Positions 11,098 through 21,250 of a stretch of DNA of 64,000 nucleotides are shown here, one piece after another. The notes beneath the pieces were generated by a model. It made no database searches, had not been told where the DNA came from, and saw only the letters and a program-made list of their open reading frames with translations. The stretch comes from Galeopsis tetrahit (taxonomy: Eukaryota > Streptophyta > Magnoliopsida > Lamiales > Lamiaceae). The translations under genes were made by a program, and so were the position numbers. How positions within the stretch are numbered: position 1 is the first letter of the stretch; each line of letters starts with the position of its first letter. Location of the stretch: positions 24,927,195 to 24,991,194 of the forward strand of contig OY776126.1 in the NCBI GenBank assembly GCA_963675135.1, in the 5' to 3' direction.

Positions 11098-12644
11098 TCA
11101 TGAAGTGCATGCTCTAAGAGCTTTGAATAGTTGAGCATGGATGAGTCAAGGGGAGACAGGAGTCTTGTCTCATCTACTCCTAAATCAGCAAGCACATCTA
11201 TGCCACTTCTTTGTTCATTCCCTTCAGGAGAATATCTCTTAGTGAGATTTACAGGGGTAATGAGTTGGTTGGAAGGGGTAACATGGGTTTCAGGGGAGTT
11301 GGGCTCAAGATACTGAATTTCAGGGAGATTGGCCTCTATAGGTTGACCTTCAGGGACTTTGGATTCTGGAGTTCCAGAACCAGATGAATTAGTCCTAGAC
11401 ATGGATTTGGCCCTGCTTTCAGCTCTGCTCTCCCTTAGAGCCAATTGAAGAGATCTTTCTTCTTGAAACTCCAATACCCTCTCAGTAGGTTTGGCCCTTC
11501 TCTTGCTGGCCCTGCTACTTCCACTTCCTTCCTTCTCAGGGACAACTTCCCTGATTCTCTTGTCACCCTTAGACTTTTGTCTAGTCTCATTGTACTTTTG
11601 CCTAAGTTCTTCTGAATGATCAGATGGCACTTGTACACCTTCTCTAGCAACTTCTTCAATCTCAGTTGAAGCATCTGAATTCTCTTCTGAGATTATCTGA
11701 GCCATTTTCCTTGTCTTTACAGCTCTGGCCTTTGTTTTCTTTTTCAACTTGGGCTTTTCCTCTTTCTCTGCTTCAGCAGGTTTGGCCAGTAACATCCTTC
11801 TTTTCTCAGTTTTCTTACTGAGCTTTCTGAACAGGATCTTTTGGGCTGGGAGAGGCTTTGCAAAGGTTTGCATCTGGGAGTAGTGGGAAAACCTTTCAAT
11901 CAACAAGCTTGCCCTGGTGCAATACTTGATTTTTCCTTCTACCACCACCTTATTGTGGGCTTTCACCTTAAATTTAGCCTTCTCCTTCATCATCTCAGAT
12001 ATGATGAAGGTCCTCCAATCAAACTTGATGCCCTTATCACTGGCATCAATAATGGCAGCCATGATTCTGATCCTAGGATGGCTAACCTGTTCTAAGCTTC
12101 CAGTGTTGCTTAAGAGGCTCTTAGCAACTACCTCAAAAAGATTCAGAAACTCTGGCTTGAGAGTTTTCTTGTTTTGAGTTGAGGAGAGAGGACCTGGAAC
12201 TAATAACCACTCTTGAGCTATTTCCTCTTCATGTCCAGTACCATAGACTTCTGGATTCCTTCCCTCATAAGGCAATCCAAAGGCACCTTCCAGATCTTCT
12301 GAGGAGAATCTAACTCTATGGAATCTCTCCTCTTCCTCTCCTTCAGCTGTGTAGGATAGCCTGGTTGACACTTCACCATCTTCAGGCTTGCCTTTCCACT
12401 TGAGGAAGGCAAAGAATTCTGCCATGTAGCTCTCCAAGCAGGAGCTTGGTCTTTCCTCCATGAACTTTTGAAGTCCAGCTCTTCTCAACCACCTCAGGGT
12501 TGGAGTAATCTCAGGATCTTCACTTTCAAAAGAAACTATTGGCTCAAAGTGAAGATTGTTTTTGTTGCTAAGATAGGCAAAATCTAGGTCTAGATCCTTG
12601 TTGGAGAAATCAACAAGCATCTCAGGTCTAACCTTGGGGGCCAT
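11085..12644 (-). CDS. Sirevirus downstream ORF A, retrotransposon-specific domain
   Basis: 519 residues starting at ATG 12644 (MAPKVRPEML), after a gap of about 680 bp from the pol stop. The first roughly 250 residues look like the globular domain seen in 3' ORFs of Sireviruses and Athila elements, annotated as putative plant transposon protein; the features are an FxFLKWKG block, an FSSEDLEGAFGLPYEG block and a later MAAIIDA...FDW..FIISEM block. From about residue 290 it becomes Lys/Arg-rich and could be a nuclear signal or nucleic-acid-binding tail. The last 120 residues are Ser/Pro/Glu-rich. It stops at TGA 11087-11085. The role is unknown; the family assignment is from memory of domain style and should be tested by profile search. 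Confidence 0.75.
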   Translation of the reverse strand: MAPKVRPEMLVDFSNKDLDLDFAYLSNKNNLHFEPIVSFESEDPEITPTLRWLRRAGLQKFMEERPSSCLESYMAEFFAFLKWKGKPEDGEVSTRLSYTAEGEEEERFHRVRFSSEDLEGAFGLPYEGRNPEVYGTGHEEEIAQEWLLVPGPLSSTQNKKTLKPEFLNLFEVVAKSLLSNTGSLEQVSHPRIRIMAAIIDASDKGIKFDWRTFIISEMMKEKAKFKVKAHNKVVVEGKIKYCTRASLLIERFSHYSQMQTFAKPLPAQKILFRKLSKKTEKRRMLLAKPAEAEKEEKPKLKKKTKARAVKTRKMAQIISEENSDASTEIEEVAREGVQVPSDHSEELRQKYNETRQKSKGDKRIREVVPEKEGSGSSRASKRRAKPTERVLEFQEERSLQLALRESRAESRAKSMSRTNSSGSGTPESKVPEGQPIEANLPEIQYLEPNSPETHVTPSNQLITPVNLTKRYSPEGNEQRSGIDVLADLGVDETRLLSPLDSSMLNYSKLLEHALHEPTP

Positions 12645-13322
12645 TGAAATTTACAGAGAAAAGTTTGATGAAGAATGAGAGAGTTTGAAGAATTTTGAGT
12701 TAGGGTTTCGAATGCTTGGGGAAGACGTGTTTGTGGGTATCTTACGACTTGTGAATATTCTAAAAAGAATGTTTGTCAATGAGTTGGTAAGGTCTTGATA
12801 CAATTCAAAGGTGAACAAAAATGGAAATCCAAAATGGACGGCTAGGATTGATTTCAGGGGAGTTGTCCATTTTTGATCCAATGGTCAAAAACCAATGTAA
12901 CAGTGAAATAACTGTTTTATTCAAAACGTGGGTGGTTTTAAATGTTTGTTTAAGGCTGGGGATTTTTCGAGATAGATCATGTCCCAAAAAGTTTAATGCA
13001 AACAAGAGTTAAATCTTGGCATTTAATGCATGGAAAGTGACCTTTTGGGTGGGAGACAAATTAAATCCAAAAAGGTGAAAACTGTATTTCAAAGGGACAG
13101 ATTTTGAAATAGGTATTGATCACCAAAAATAGGTGCTTATCAAACCAAGGAATTTGTTTGATAGCCAGGACAACTTATCTGATCCTACTTGGACAAGTGT
13201 CCTGAAAGACTGTGGACAAGTGTCCTGAAGAAGTAATATCATGTTTCTGAGTTTCAGTAGACTTGACCAAGTCTGCTGAAGTTTGAATTTGTTTCCCCCT
13301 TAATCAATGAGCTTCTTTGGAC
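12645..13322 (-). other. Sirevirus pol to ORF A spacer
   Basis: No convincing gene. It holds an internal polypurine-like tract at 13289-13302 and otherwise ordinary AT-rich sequence. It may carry the 5' leader of a subgenomic RNA for ORF A, but no promoter or splice pair is clear enough to call. Confidence 0.6.
13289..13302 (-). promoter_or_regulatory. internal polypurine-like tract
   Basis: On the minus strand this reads AAGGGGGAAACAAA, close to the true tract at 7337-7352. It lies just downstream of the pol stop. Sireviruses are reported to keep several such tracts in the region after pol; a role as a second plus-strand primer is inference. Confidence 0.5.
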
Positions 13323-16300
13323 TTATTTGTCCAACTTCCCTGGATCAAGTAATCCCAACTCTGCTGATAGCTCCAGAAATCTTGCCTCTGCAAGTGGCTT
13401 GGTTAGAATATCAGCTTTTTGATGATCAGTGTGGATCTTGACCAACTTGATGTCCTTCTTCTCCACATGGTCTCTAATGAAGTGGTGCTTGATGTCCACA
13501 TGCTTGCATCTAGTGTGCAAGACAGGATTTTGTGATATAGCAATGGCACTATTGTTATCACAAAATATTGGCACTTCAGTGGAGTTGACTTTGTAGTCTC
13601 TTAGTTGTTGTCTCAGCCATAGGATTTGAGCACAACAACTTCCAGCTGCAACATATTCAGCTTCAGTGGTGGAGGTGGCCACTGTGTTCTGCTTCTTGGA
13701 GAACCATGAAATAAGCTTGTTGCCCAAGAATTGACAAGTTCCTGAAGTGGATTTTCTGTCAATTCTGCATCCTCCATAATCAGCATCTGAGTAGCCAGTT
13801 AACTCAATGTTGTCATCAGCAGGGTACCAAAGGCCTAGATTCTCAGTGCCTTTGAGGTACCTCAGGATCCTCTTTGCAGCCTCAAGATGGCTTTTCTTAG
13901 GATTTGCTTGAAATCTTGCACAAACACCTACTGCAAAGGTGATGTCAGGTCTGCTGGCAGTGAGATAGAGGAGTGATCCAATGATTCCTCTATACTCAGT
14001 AGAGTTGGTTGGAATGCCACTCTCATCAGGATCCATCTTCCAATTTGTGTTCATTGGGATCCTTACTGGCTTGCTAGTTGTACACCCAAACTTCTTGATC
14101 ATTTCTCTGGTGTACTTAGCTTGGTTGATGAAGATTCCTTCTTTAGATTGCTTGACTTGTAGACCCAAAAAGAAATTCATCAACCCCATCATGGACATCT
14201 CAAACTTGCTTTGCATGAGCTTGGAGAATTTCTCACAAAGCTTCTCATTAGGGGATCCAAAAATTATGTCATCTACATAAATTTGGACAAGCAAGATGTC
14301 CTCTCCTTCAGAGATTCTGAAGAGAGTTCTGTCCACAGTTCCCTTGGTGAATCCATGATCCAAAAGGAATTGTGACAGTGTATCATACCAAGCCCTAGGG
14401 GCTTGCTTAAGTCCATATAGAGCCTTTTTGAGTCTGTAAACTTGGTTTCCAACTTCAAAACCTGGTGGTTGCTCCACATAGACTTCTTCCTTTAAGACTC
14501 CATTCAGGAAGGCACTCTTGACATCCATTTGGTACACTTTGAACCTCTTGTGGGCTGCATAGGCTAAGAAAAGCCTTATTGCTTCTAGCCTTGCCACAGG
14601 TGCAAATGTCTCATCATAGTCAATGCCTTCATGTTGGCAATACCCTTTTGCCACTAGTCTTGCTTTGTTTCTGACAATCACATCATTTTCATTTTTCTTG
14701 TTCTTGAACACCCACTTTGTTCCAATAACATCTTGATGTGAAGGTCTATCCACCAGCTCCCATACTTCATTTCTGGTGAATTGGTTCAGTTCTTCCTGCA
14801 TGGCTGTGATCCAATTGGCATCTTGAAGTGCTTCCTCAACATCACTTGGTTCTTGCTCTGACAAGAAACAACAAAACATAGCACTTTCACCATGAAACTT
14901 TCTGGTTCTGACTCCTATACTTGGATCACCAAGTATTAGATCAGTAGGATGGTCAGATAACCAAGTCCTTCTTTTCCTGATCTCTTCAGTAGAGTTGTCC
15001 TCTACTGAAGGTGAGTCATTTTGATCATAGAATTCAGGATAATTTAATGCAGGATCTAATTCAGGATCATAATCAGGGATGTTGTCCTCAATGTCAGGGA
15101 CATTGGCATTTTCAACATTTTGAGTTCCCCCTTGATTATTTGACCCATTAACTACCTCAGCAGGAACTGCTTCTTCATTGGTAGTTGTTACCTGGATGTG
15201 AACTGGGATTGGATCATTCAGTTCACCATTTCCATCAGTGGGATTTGTCTCAGGAAGGTTGCCTTCAGGATGGTTGTCCAATGTGGATTTTTCAGATAGG
15301 TTGGTTTGGACAACTTCTATGAATTCAGTGTCTTTGTCTTTTAGGCTCAATCTGGTTGTCCTTTGTGTGATTTCTTCAGGTTCTAAATGATCATTCCTGA
15401 TCTCAAAGATAGATTCATCAAACACAACATGAGGTGTTTCTTCCACTATAAGGGTTTTCTTGTTGTAGACTCTGAAAGCTCTACTGATTTGAGAGTATCC
15501 AAGAAATACTCCCTCATCAGCTTTGCTGTCAAAGGCTTTCAACTGTTCTTTCCCATTATTGTGAATGAAACATTTACAACCAAATATATGAAAGTATGAC
15601 ACTTTAGGCATTCTTCCTTTCCAGAGTTCATAGGGGGTTTTGCCTTGCCCCTTAGTGATCAAACATCTATTTTGAGTATGGCATGCAGTGTTTATAGCTT
15701 CAGCCCAAAACCTCTTAGGTAAATTTGAGTCAGCAATTAGAGTTCTAGCAGCTTCTTTTAAAGTTCTATTCCTTCTTTCTGCAACTCCATTTTGTTGGGG
15801 AGTTCTAGCTGCTGAAGTTTCATGAGCTATTCCATTTGATGTGCAGTACTCATTGATGTATGAATTAATGAACTCAGTGCCTTTATCAGATCTTATCTTG
15901 ATAATGCTAAGGCTTTTCTCATTTGACAACCTCTTTAGAAGTTCAGGCAGTTTGACTTGTGTTTCCTTCTTATTAAGGAGAAATACTACCCATGTGAACC
16001 TAGAGAAGTCATCTACTACCACCAATGTGTATTTTCTACCATTTATGCTTGAAGGGGTAATTGGTCCAAACAGATCCATATGTAGAAGTTCAAGTACCCT
16101 TTCAGTAGAAATGACTGGTTTACCTTTAAATGAGGCTTTAATCTGTTTTCCTTCTTGACATGGCTTACACACATGTTCTTTAATGAAAACCTCATTAGGC
16201 AGTCCTTTAACTAATGCATTTCTAGCAAGTTTATTCATAGATTTGAAGTTCAGGTGGTTTAGCCTTTTGTGCCATAACCAACTTTGTTCACTAGAACATT

Positions 16301-16712
16301 TAGCAATAAAACATGCAGCATTAGTAGACTTGTCCCAGTCTGCAAAATACACATTTCCCTTCCTAGTTCCAGTCAATAGAGTTTGTTGAGTCTTATCCTT
16401 GATTAGACATTTTCCACTTGAGAACTCAACATTGAAGTTTTTATCACAGAATTGACTGATACTTAGGAGATTATATTTGAGACCAGCTACATAAGATACA
16501 TTGGTTACTTTGATGTTACCAATCATCAAAGTACCATAACCTTTTGTTGTTGCTTGTGAGCTGTCTCCAAAGGTGACATTTGGGCCTTCTTTTTCAATAA
16601 AATCAGAGAGGAGTTCCTTGTTTCCAGTCATGTGCCTTGAGCATCCACTGTCAAGGTACCATGCTGTCTTTTTGTTCATGCTCCTCTTCTTGTGGCCCAT
16701 TGGTACCTGCAA
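13323..16712 (-). CDS. Sirevirus pol: protease, integrase, RT, RNase H
   Basis: Intact frame of about 1129 residues. Domains in order: aspartic protease with WYLDSGCSRHMTG (residues about 18-30); integrase zinc finger (WHKRLNH...C..C) about 145-190; integrase core with the D,D,E residues in HMDLFGP, RSDKGTEF and AERRNRTLKE, then the FGCKCFIHNN and VFLGYS blocks; reverse transcriptase with QMDVKSAFLNG and catalytic YVDDIIFG; RNase H with YSDADYGGC, STTEAEYVA and the RCKHVDIKHHFIRDHV end. Domain order (integrase before RT) is Ty1/copia. No stop or frameshift was seen, so it is likely active. It follows gag in the same frame after one TAA codon at 16713-16715, so expression would need stop readthrough or reinitiation. 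The first ATG is at about 16700 (MGHKKRS). Confidence 0.95.
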   Translation of the reverse strand: MQVPMGHKKRSMNKKTAWYLDSGCSRHMTGNKELLSDFIEKEGPNVTFGDSSQATTKGYGTLMIGNIKVTNVSYVAGLKYNLLSISQFCDKNFNVEFSSGKCLIKDKTQQTLLTGTRKGNVYFADWDKSTNAACFIAKCSSEQSWLWHKRLNHLNFKSMNKLARNALVKGLPNEVFIKEHVCKPCQEGKQIKASFKGKPVISTERVLELLHMDLFGPITPSSINGRKYTLVVVDDFSRFTWVVFLLNKKETQVKLPELLKRLSNEKSLSIIKIRSDKGTEFINSYINEYCTSNGIAHETSAARTPQQNGVAERRNRTLKEAARTLIADSNLPKRFWAEAINTACHTQNRCLITKGQGKTPYELWKGRMPKVSYFHIFGCKCFIHNNGKEQLKAFDSKADEGVFLGYSQISRAFRVYNKKTLIVEETPHVVFDESIFEIRNDHLEPEEITQRTTRLSLKDKDTEFIEVVQTNLSEKSTLDNHPEGNLPETNPTDGNGELNDPIPVHIQVTTTNEEAVPAEVVNGSNNQGGTQNVENANVPDIEDNIPDYDPELDPALNYPEFYDQNDSPSVEDNSTEEIRKRRTWLSDHPTDLILGDPSIGVRTRKFHGESAMFCCFLSEQEPSDVEEALQDANWITAMQEELNQFTRNEVWELVDRPSHQDVIGTKWVFKNKKNENDVIVRNKARLVAKGYCQHEGIDYDETFAPVARLEAIRLFLAYAAHKRFKVYQMDVKSAFLNGVLKEEVYVEQPPGFEVGNQVYRLKKALYGLKQAPRAWYDTLSQFLLDHGFTKGTVDRTLFRISEGEDILLVQIYVDDIIFGSPNEKLCEKFSKLMQSKFEMSMMGLMNFFLGLQVKQSKEGIFINQAKYTREMIKKFGCTTSKPVRIPMNTNWKMDPDESGIPTNSTEYRGIIGSLLYLTASRPDITFAVGVCARFQANPKKSHLEAAKRILRYLKGTENLGLWYPADDNIELTGYSDADYGGCRIDRKSTSGTCQFLGNKLISWFSKKQNTVATSTTEAEYVAAGSCCAQILWLRQQLRDYKVNSTEVPIFCDNNSAIAISQNPVLHTRCKHVDIKHHFIRDHVEKKDIKLVKIHTDHQKADILTKPLAEARFLELSAELGLLDPGKLDK

Positions 16713-19181
16713 TTAGATAGGTTTAGGTACCCTTTGAGTTTTGGGTCCTGAGAGGTTAGCTGTACCTTTGGGAACCCAAACTTGCCTAATAACCCTGATT
16801 GATTCAAGGTGGCTAAGTTGATTTCCTAGTGCATCAACATACACTGTCTTTCCCTTAAATGCCTTTGGGAAAGTATGTGTGAATGTGTTAACTCTGTAAG
16901 TTTCAGAGGAGTTGTCCACTCTTCTGAACTTAAGAGTTCTTTGTGCAGCTTGTTGAAATCTTTGAGGAAAGGTTTTCTTATGACCATTACCCTTTGGCAT
17001 GAAGGGTTTTGGTTGTCTTATTTTATTCTGCCTTAGAGGATGGTTTTCCTTAGGTCTATTCAGCTGAGGCTTTCTCAGATGAGTTGGCCTAGGCTGATCA
17101 TACCTTGGATAATTCCTCTGAACATTGTTCAGGAGAGTTACCCTTCCATTGGGTCTACTCTGCTGACCAATATTCCTCTTGTGTTCAGGAGCTTTGGCCA
17201 TTTCCTTAGGTTTTGGCCTATTCTCCTGAATCACTTGAGTAGGCATTTCATTCAATTTGCCCTTTCCTTTGTTCAGTGGCTGATTTATTTCATTTTCAGC
17301 TTGTACCACTGACTTAACAAAGATTCTCTTAGTGTTACTTGTGGATGCAACACTAAGACAAGGTGAAGATTCAAATGGATCAAAACCCAATCCACTTCTT
17401 TGAGCCATAGGTCTTTGATAACTTTGGATTTCCTCTATTGCTCTAGAGGATTTGTTCAAAGCAGACATCTTTAATTTCAGGCTCTCTTCACTTGATTTAA
17501 GAATATCATACTCATGTGAGAGATTTTCAAATTTGGCATTTAGAATTTTAAGTTCAAATTCTTTTCTCTTCTGAGAGAGAAGTTGATCATCAATCTCCTT
17601 TTGTTGGTCAACTATCCTGAGATTTGCTTCCTCAAGCTTTCTCAAGACTTGTTGATACAACTCAGTAGATTTGACATCAACAGCTACCTCAGAGTTCTTG
17701 GTGAGTTCAGTAGCTAATCTTTCATTTTCTCTCACACAATTGTCATGAAATTCTTGTAATCTAGTGAAATCTTCCATCAACTTTCCCAAGGAAAGTTTCA
17801 GGTTAACCTCACTAGTGTTTTGTGAGATGAATGATGGTGAACTAGAAGTAGAGGATACCTCATCATCCTCAAGAGCCATGTTGCAAACATCATCATCATC
17901 ATCACTGTTGGAGAATAGTCCATCAGAAGAGTTGAGGCTTTCAGTACTATCAGATTCTTCACCAGCCATCATGGCCTTTCTATTGGTGAACTTTCTGTCT
18001 CTTTTAGCTTGTCTTTCTCTTCTTTCTTTAGAGCTTAGTTCAGGGCAGTCATATTGGAAGTGCCCTTTCTTTTTGCAGTTGTAACACAGATCTTCATCAT
18101 CATCCTTCTTGGATTCATCTCTTCTCTTAGATGATGAAGGTTCAGCTCTACTGGATCTTCTCCTATCAGAGGACTTGTCCTCTGATCTTTTCTCTTCAGG
18201 CTTTTTGTCCTCAGCCTGATCTTCAGGGGAGTTGTATCTTCTCCTGAATTTGTTATCTTGGTAGAATTTCTTGTATCTACCAAACCTTGTGTTGAGCTTG
18301 TCAAACCTTCTAGCCATCAAGGCTAGTTCTTCCTTCATTTCAGTCTTAGAGACTGACTTTGATGATCTGGGAGTGGGTTGCATTTCTGGTTCAGCAACTT
18401 TGGCTTTGAAGGCCACTCCCTTAATAGGATTTGAAGGTTCCTCAACAGGCTTTCTTCTATTGAGGTCAAACTCATAGGCTTTGAGTTCAGAGAAGATTTG
18501 CTGCATGGGCATGGTGGAAAGATCTTTGGTGTTTTGCATCATTACAGCATAGACATCCCACTTTTGAGTGAGACTTCTCAAGATCTTTAATCCAACTTCT
18601 CTCTTGGTGTAGACCTTGCCCAATGAGTTAATTTCATTCATCACATCAGTGAATCTACCAGCAAATTTATCAATGGATTCTTCAGACTCCATTGCAAACT
18701 GTTCAAATTTCTGCACAGCAACTTGGAGCTTATTCTCCTTGATCTTTTCAGTACCCTCACACATTTCAGCAAGAGTATCCCAAATTTCTTTGGCTGTTGT
18801 GCAGTGGTAGACTCTTCCCATGACTGCATCTGGAATTGTTTGATAGAGGGTGTTCATTGCTAGATAATTCAGATTATCTTTCCTCTTTTCATCAGCAGTG
18901 AAGTCATCCTCATCTTTGGGAATCAGTTCCCTTATATCTGTTCTTTGCTCATCTGTCAATCTTGGGTTAGTTTGAGTAAACACAAAAGGTCCTCTTGTGA
19001 TTACTCTCAACATATCAGTATGAAGAGATGCAAGATGAGCCCTCATTCTAATTTTCCAGAAATCATAATTGTCTATTGAAAACATGGGCAGTTTGTGATG
19101 AGAAATGTGGTTGACAGGATTTGTGGCCATATTGTCCAAACCTTGAACAGCAGGGGGAGGAACAGCATTGTTATTGGCCAT
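16713..19181 (-). CDS. Sirevirus gag
   Basis: 822 residues from ATG 19181 (MANNNAVPPP). The N-terminal part is a copia gag domain with an FDYWKIRM-like block (NYDFWKIRM, about residue 40), AKEIWDTLAEMCEGT and SIDKFAGRFTDVMNEI. A CCHC zinc knuckle CYNCKKKGHFQYDC lies at about residue 365. Acidic Ser-rich and coiled-coil stretches follow (about 430-570), then a basic Pro/Arg-rich tail. The length well above normal copia gag is a Sirevirus trait. It forms the particle and packages the RNA. It ends at a single TAA directly followed in frame by pol. Confidence 0.93.
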   Translation of the reverse strand: MANNNAVPPPAVQGLDNMATNPVNHISHHKLPMFSIDNYDFWKIRMRAHLASLHTDMLRVITRGPFVFTQTNPRLTDEQRTDIRELIPKDEDDFTADEKRKDNLNYLAMNTLYQTIPDAVMGRVYHCTTAKEIWDTLAEMCEGTEKIKENKLQVAVQKFEQFAMESEESIDKFAGRFTDVMNEINSLGKVYTKREVGLKILRSLTQKWDVYAVMMQNTKDLSTMPMQQIFSELKAYEFDLNRRKPVEEPSNPIKGVAFKAKVAEPEMQPTPRSSKSVSKTEMKEELALMARRFDKLNTRFGRYKKFYQDNKFRRRYNSPEDQAEDKKPEEKRSEDKSSDRRRSSRAEPSSSKRRDESKKDDDEDLCYNCKKKGHFQYDCPELSSKERRERQAKRDRKFTNRKAMMAGEESDSTESLNSSDGLFSNSDDDDDVCNMALEDDEVSSTSSSPSFISQNTSEVNLKLSLGKLMEDFTRLQEFHDNCVRENERLATELTKNSEVAVDVKSTELYQQVLRKLEEANLRIVDQQKEIDDQLLSQKRKEFELKILNAKFENLSHEYDILKSSEESLKLKMSALNKSSRAIEEIQSYQRPMAQRSGLGFDPFESSPCLSVASTSNTKRIFVKSVVQAENEINQPLNKGKGKLNEMPTQVIQENRPKPKEMAKAPEHKRNIGQQSRPNGRVTLLNNVQRNYPRYDQPRPTHLRKPQLNRPKENHPLRQNKIRQPKPFMPKGNGHKKTFPQRFQQAAQRTLKFRRVDNSSETYRVNTFTHTFPKAFKGKTVYVDALGNQLSHLESIRVIRQVWVPKGTANLSGPKTQRVPKPI

Positions 19182-19307
19182 ATTTCAATAAGAATCAGTC
19201 AGTCAATAAGTGATGGATTTCAGATAGAGATCAGTTCAGTGACCACACAAATATGAGAGTTTTGAAAATCAAAATGGATTTTCAGAAGCAGTGGTCTTTG
19301 AACCCCT

Positions 19308-19319
19308 GCTCTGATACCA
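19308..19319 (-). promoter_or_regulatory. Sirevirus primer binding site (initiator Met tRNA)
   Basis: The minus strand reads TGGTATCAGAGC two bases after the 5' LTR end, the standard copia site complementary to the 3' end of initiator methionine tRNA. Confidence 0.93.
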
Positions 19320-19321
19320 CT

Positions 19322-21250
19322 TGTTGGTCCTGAAAGGAGTATATGACAAGTGTATGGGGGGGGATACACTTGTATGCAATTCTTTTGCTAATTTGATCAA
19401 ACCAAAGTTTCAGCTAGGTTGTCCTGGACAACTCTGCTGAAGAAGATGAACTCTTCTAAGATAATCAATCTACTAAGTACTATTGAGTACTTAGTTGAAT
19501 AACTATCTAGGGGAGTTATATGTGCGGAATAGTGGTTGGCCCTTTAAGTTTAGACTCCTTTAATTTCTGAAATCACTTAGTCAATGTAACTCAGTCCAGT
19601 TAGGCTTCAGGGAAGTTGTCCAAAACAGTTTTGCACAGTCTTTGAATATGTATCTTTGAAAGATCAGTTTTGTGTGCAGTGTTGAATGAATATAAGTACT
19701 TGTAAAGTAAATCAACACAAGAGTTTATAGTGGTTCAGAGACTCAAGCTCCTACATCCACTTTCCCTGATTTAACAGGATAATTCCTTCACTCCTGGAAT
19801 TAACTTGTTTTATAGTGCCAAGGTGCACTTGATCAAGAACACCACTCCTTGGTGAATTGATCCCTAGGATGTCTAGAGTCCTAGTACCCTCTTCTCAACT
19901 CAGAACTGAACTGTTCTTCTCTCAACAGTCAGCTCCTACCACTTCTACTACTACAACCTTCTCACTTTCACTCTTGAAAGATATGAGGATTGAAGTAAGG
20001 TTCCAACTAATGAGATATCCTTTACAATGGAGATCAGTGTATAAGGATAGGATATCTCTCTAAGTTTGTGTATGGATATACAATGAAGTTCAGCTTAGAT
20101 GAAGTGTTTGAAGACTAAGATAGTCTTTTGAAAGCTTTGAAAGCACTCTAGCTTGTAAGAACTTTGAGCTTAGTTGGATTGTGTTGAGGTGCTTTCAAAT
20201 GGTCTTCACACTTCTGTATTTATAGACAAAATGGAGGATTTGCCCGTTGGAGAGGCAGCCCCAAATTGCTATAAATGTCTTCCTTGAATTCTTCAAACTG
20301 GAAGACAGATTCTTGATAGTGACATGTCCTCATTTGGGTAATAAACGGCTGTAACAGTTTTGTCTTCATTCTGCAGCACTTTTCCCAATGTTTGACTTCT
20401 TGTTAGGACTTGGACATGGCTTCTGAAGGTTGATCCAATGATAGGACAACATTCCTTATCATCTGGACAACTCTCCTTATCACTATCAGCAGTTTTGCTT
20501 TTCAGCATGGTTGGCTTGCTCTTCTTCAGATGACTTGGCTCTTTCCCTTTATTTCTCTTGTGTATGGTCTTAGCTCATTTCTTTGAGGACCTTTAGGGAC
20601 TGGTTGTCTCAATCTCTTCAGCATAGTTGATCTTAGGCTTTCAGAGCACTTGATCTTGGTCAATTTAGCTGAGACAACTCCTCTGGACAACTCTTCTGAT
20701 CAACATGGTTGGTCTTTTTGTATCAGAGCACTTTATACTTTAGAGTTGGCTTATCTGGACAACTCTCCTGACCAAAACCTTTGAGTAGTCTTGTCCTTTT
20801 GAGCTAGGTAGGTTTGTTCTTGCATATGGCTAGCTTCTTTGGACAACTCTCCTGATCAGAGCTTTTGAATATTTTCTCTGGACAACTCTCCTGATCAGAG
20901 TATCTTTATTGAACTTGTCCTTTTGAGCTTTACAATCTTGTTCTTGCATAAGAACATCTTCTCTGGACAACTCTCCTGATCAGAGCTTTTGGTTTTCCAT
21001 AGAGTGTCCTTGCTCTTGGGTGATTGTTCCAGAATTTGAGCCTTGAGGGGACTTGATCTTGATCATCTTCAAAGCATAGGTTCCCCCTCAAATTGTGCAT
21101 CTAATTGTCTAAGAGCTGCCTAACATTTCAGCTTCTCATCTAGCCTTATGCTATGTGTTCTAACATTTTTAGAACACTATCAATTTGACTTAGGCATGTC
21201 TCAGGGGGTTTTGGTATTAGATCAAAACATATCTCATTTTATTCCCAACA
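19322..21250 (-). repeat. Sirevirus 5' LTR
   Basis: 1929 bp, matching the 3' LTR apart from a three-base shorter G-run and T at 20065 for C at 6151. It carries the promoter for the element on the minus strand. Confidence 0.95.

Larger units (their letters stand above)
5405..21250 (-). mobile_element. Sirevirus (Ty1/copia, SIRE/Maximus type) with two extra 3' ORFs
   Basis: This is a complete 15.8 kb LTR retrotransposon on the minus strand: 5' LTR 19322-21250, primer site, gag, pol, two downstream ORFs, polypurine tract and 3' LTR 5405-7336. A perfect 5-bp duplication cacta (5400-5404, 21251-21255) flanks it. The large size, coiled-coil-rich gag, pol followed by long extra ORFs and the AAAAAGGGGGAAATTG polypurine tract are Sirevirus traits. 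The two LTRs looked identical to me except for a G-run length (11 against 8) and one C/T at 6151 versus 20065, so the insertion is recent. It interrupts CACTA-1. Confidence 0.95.

Noticed and set aside
7973..11316. Many plus-strand frames of 60-159 codons
   Set aside because: They are antisense shadows of Sirevirus ORFs A and B, rich in Ser/Leu as expected from the complement of acidic and coiled-coil coding sequence.
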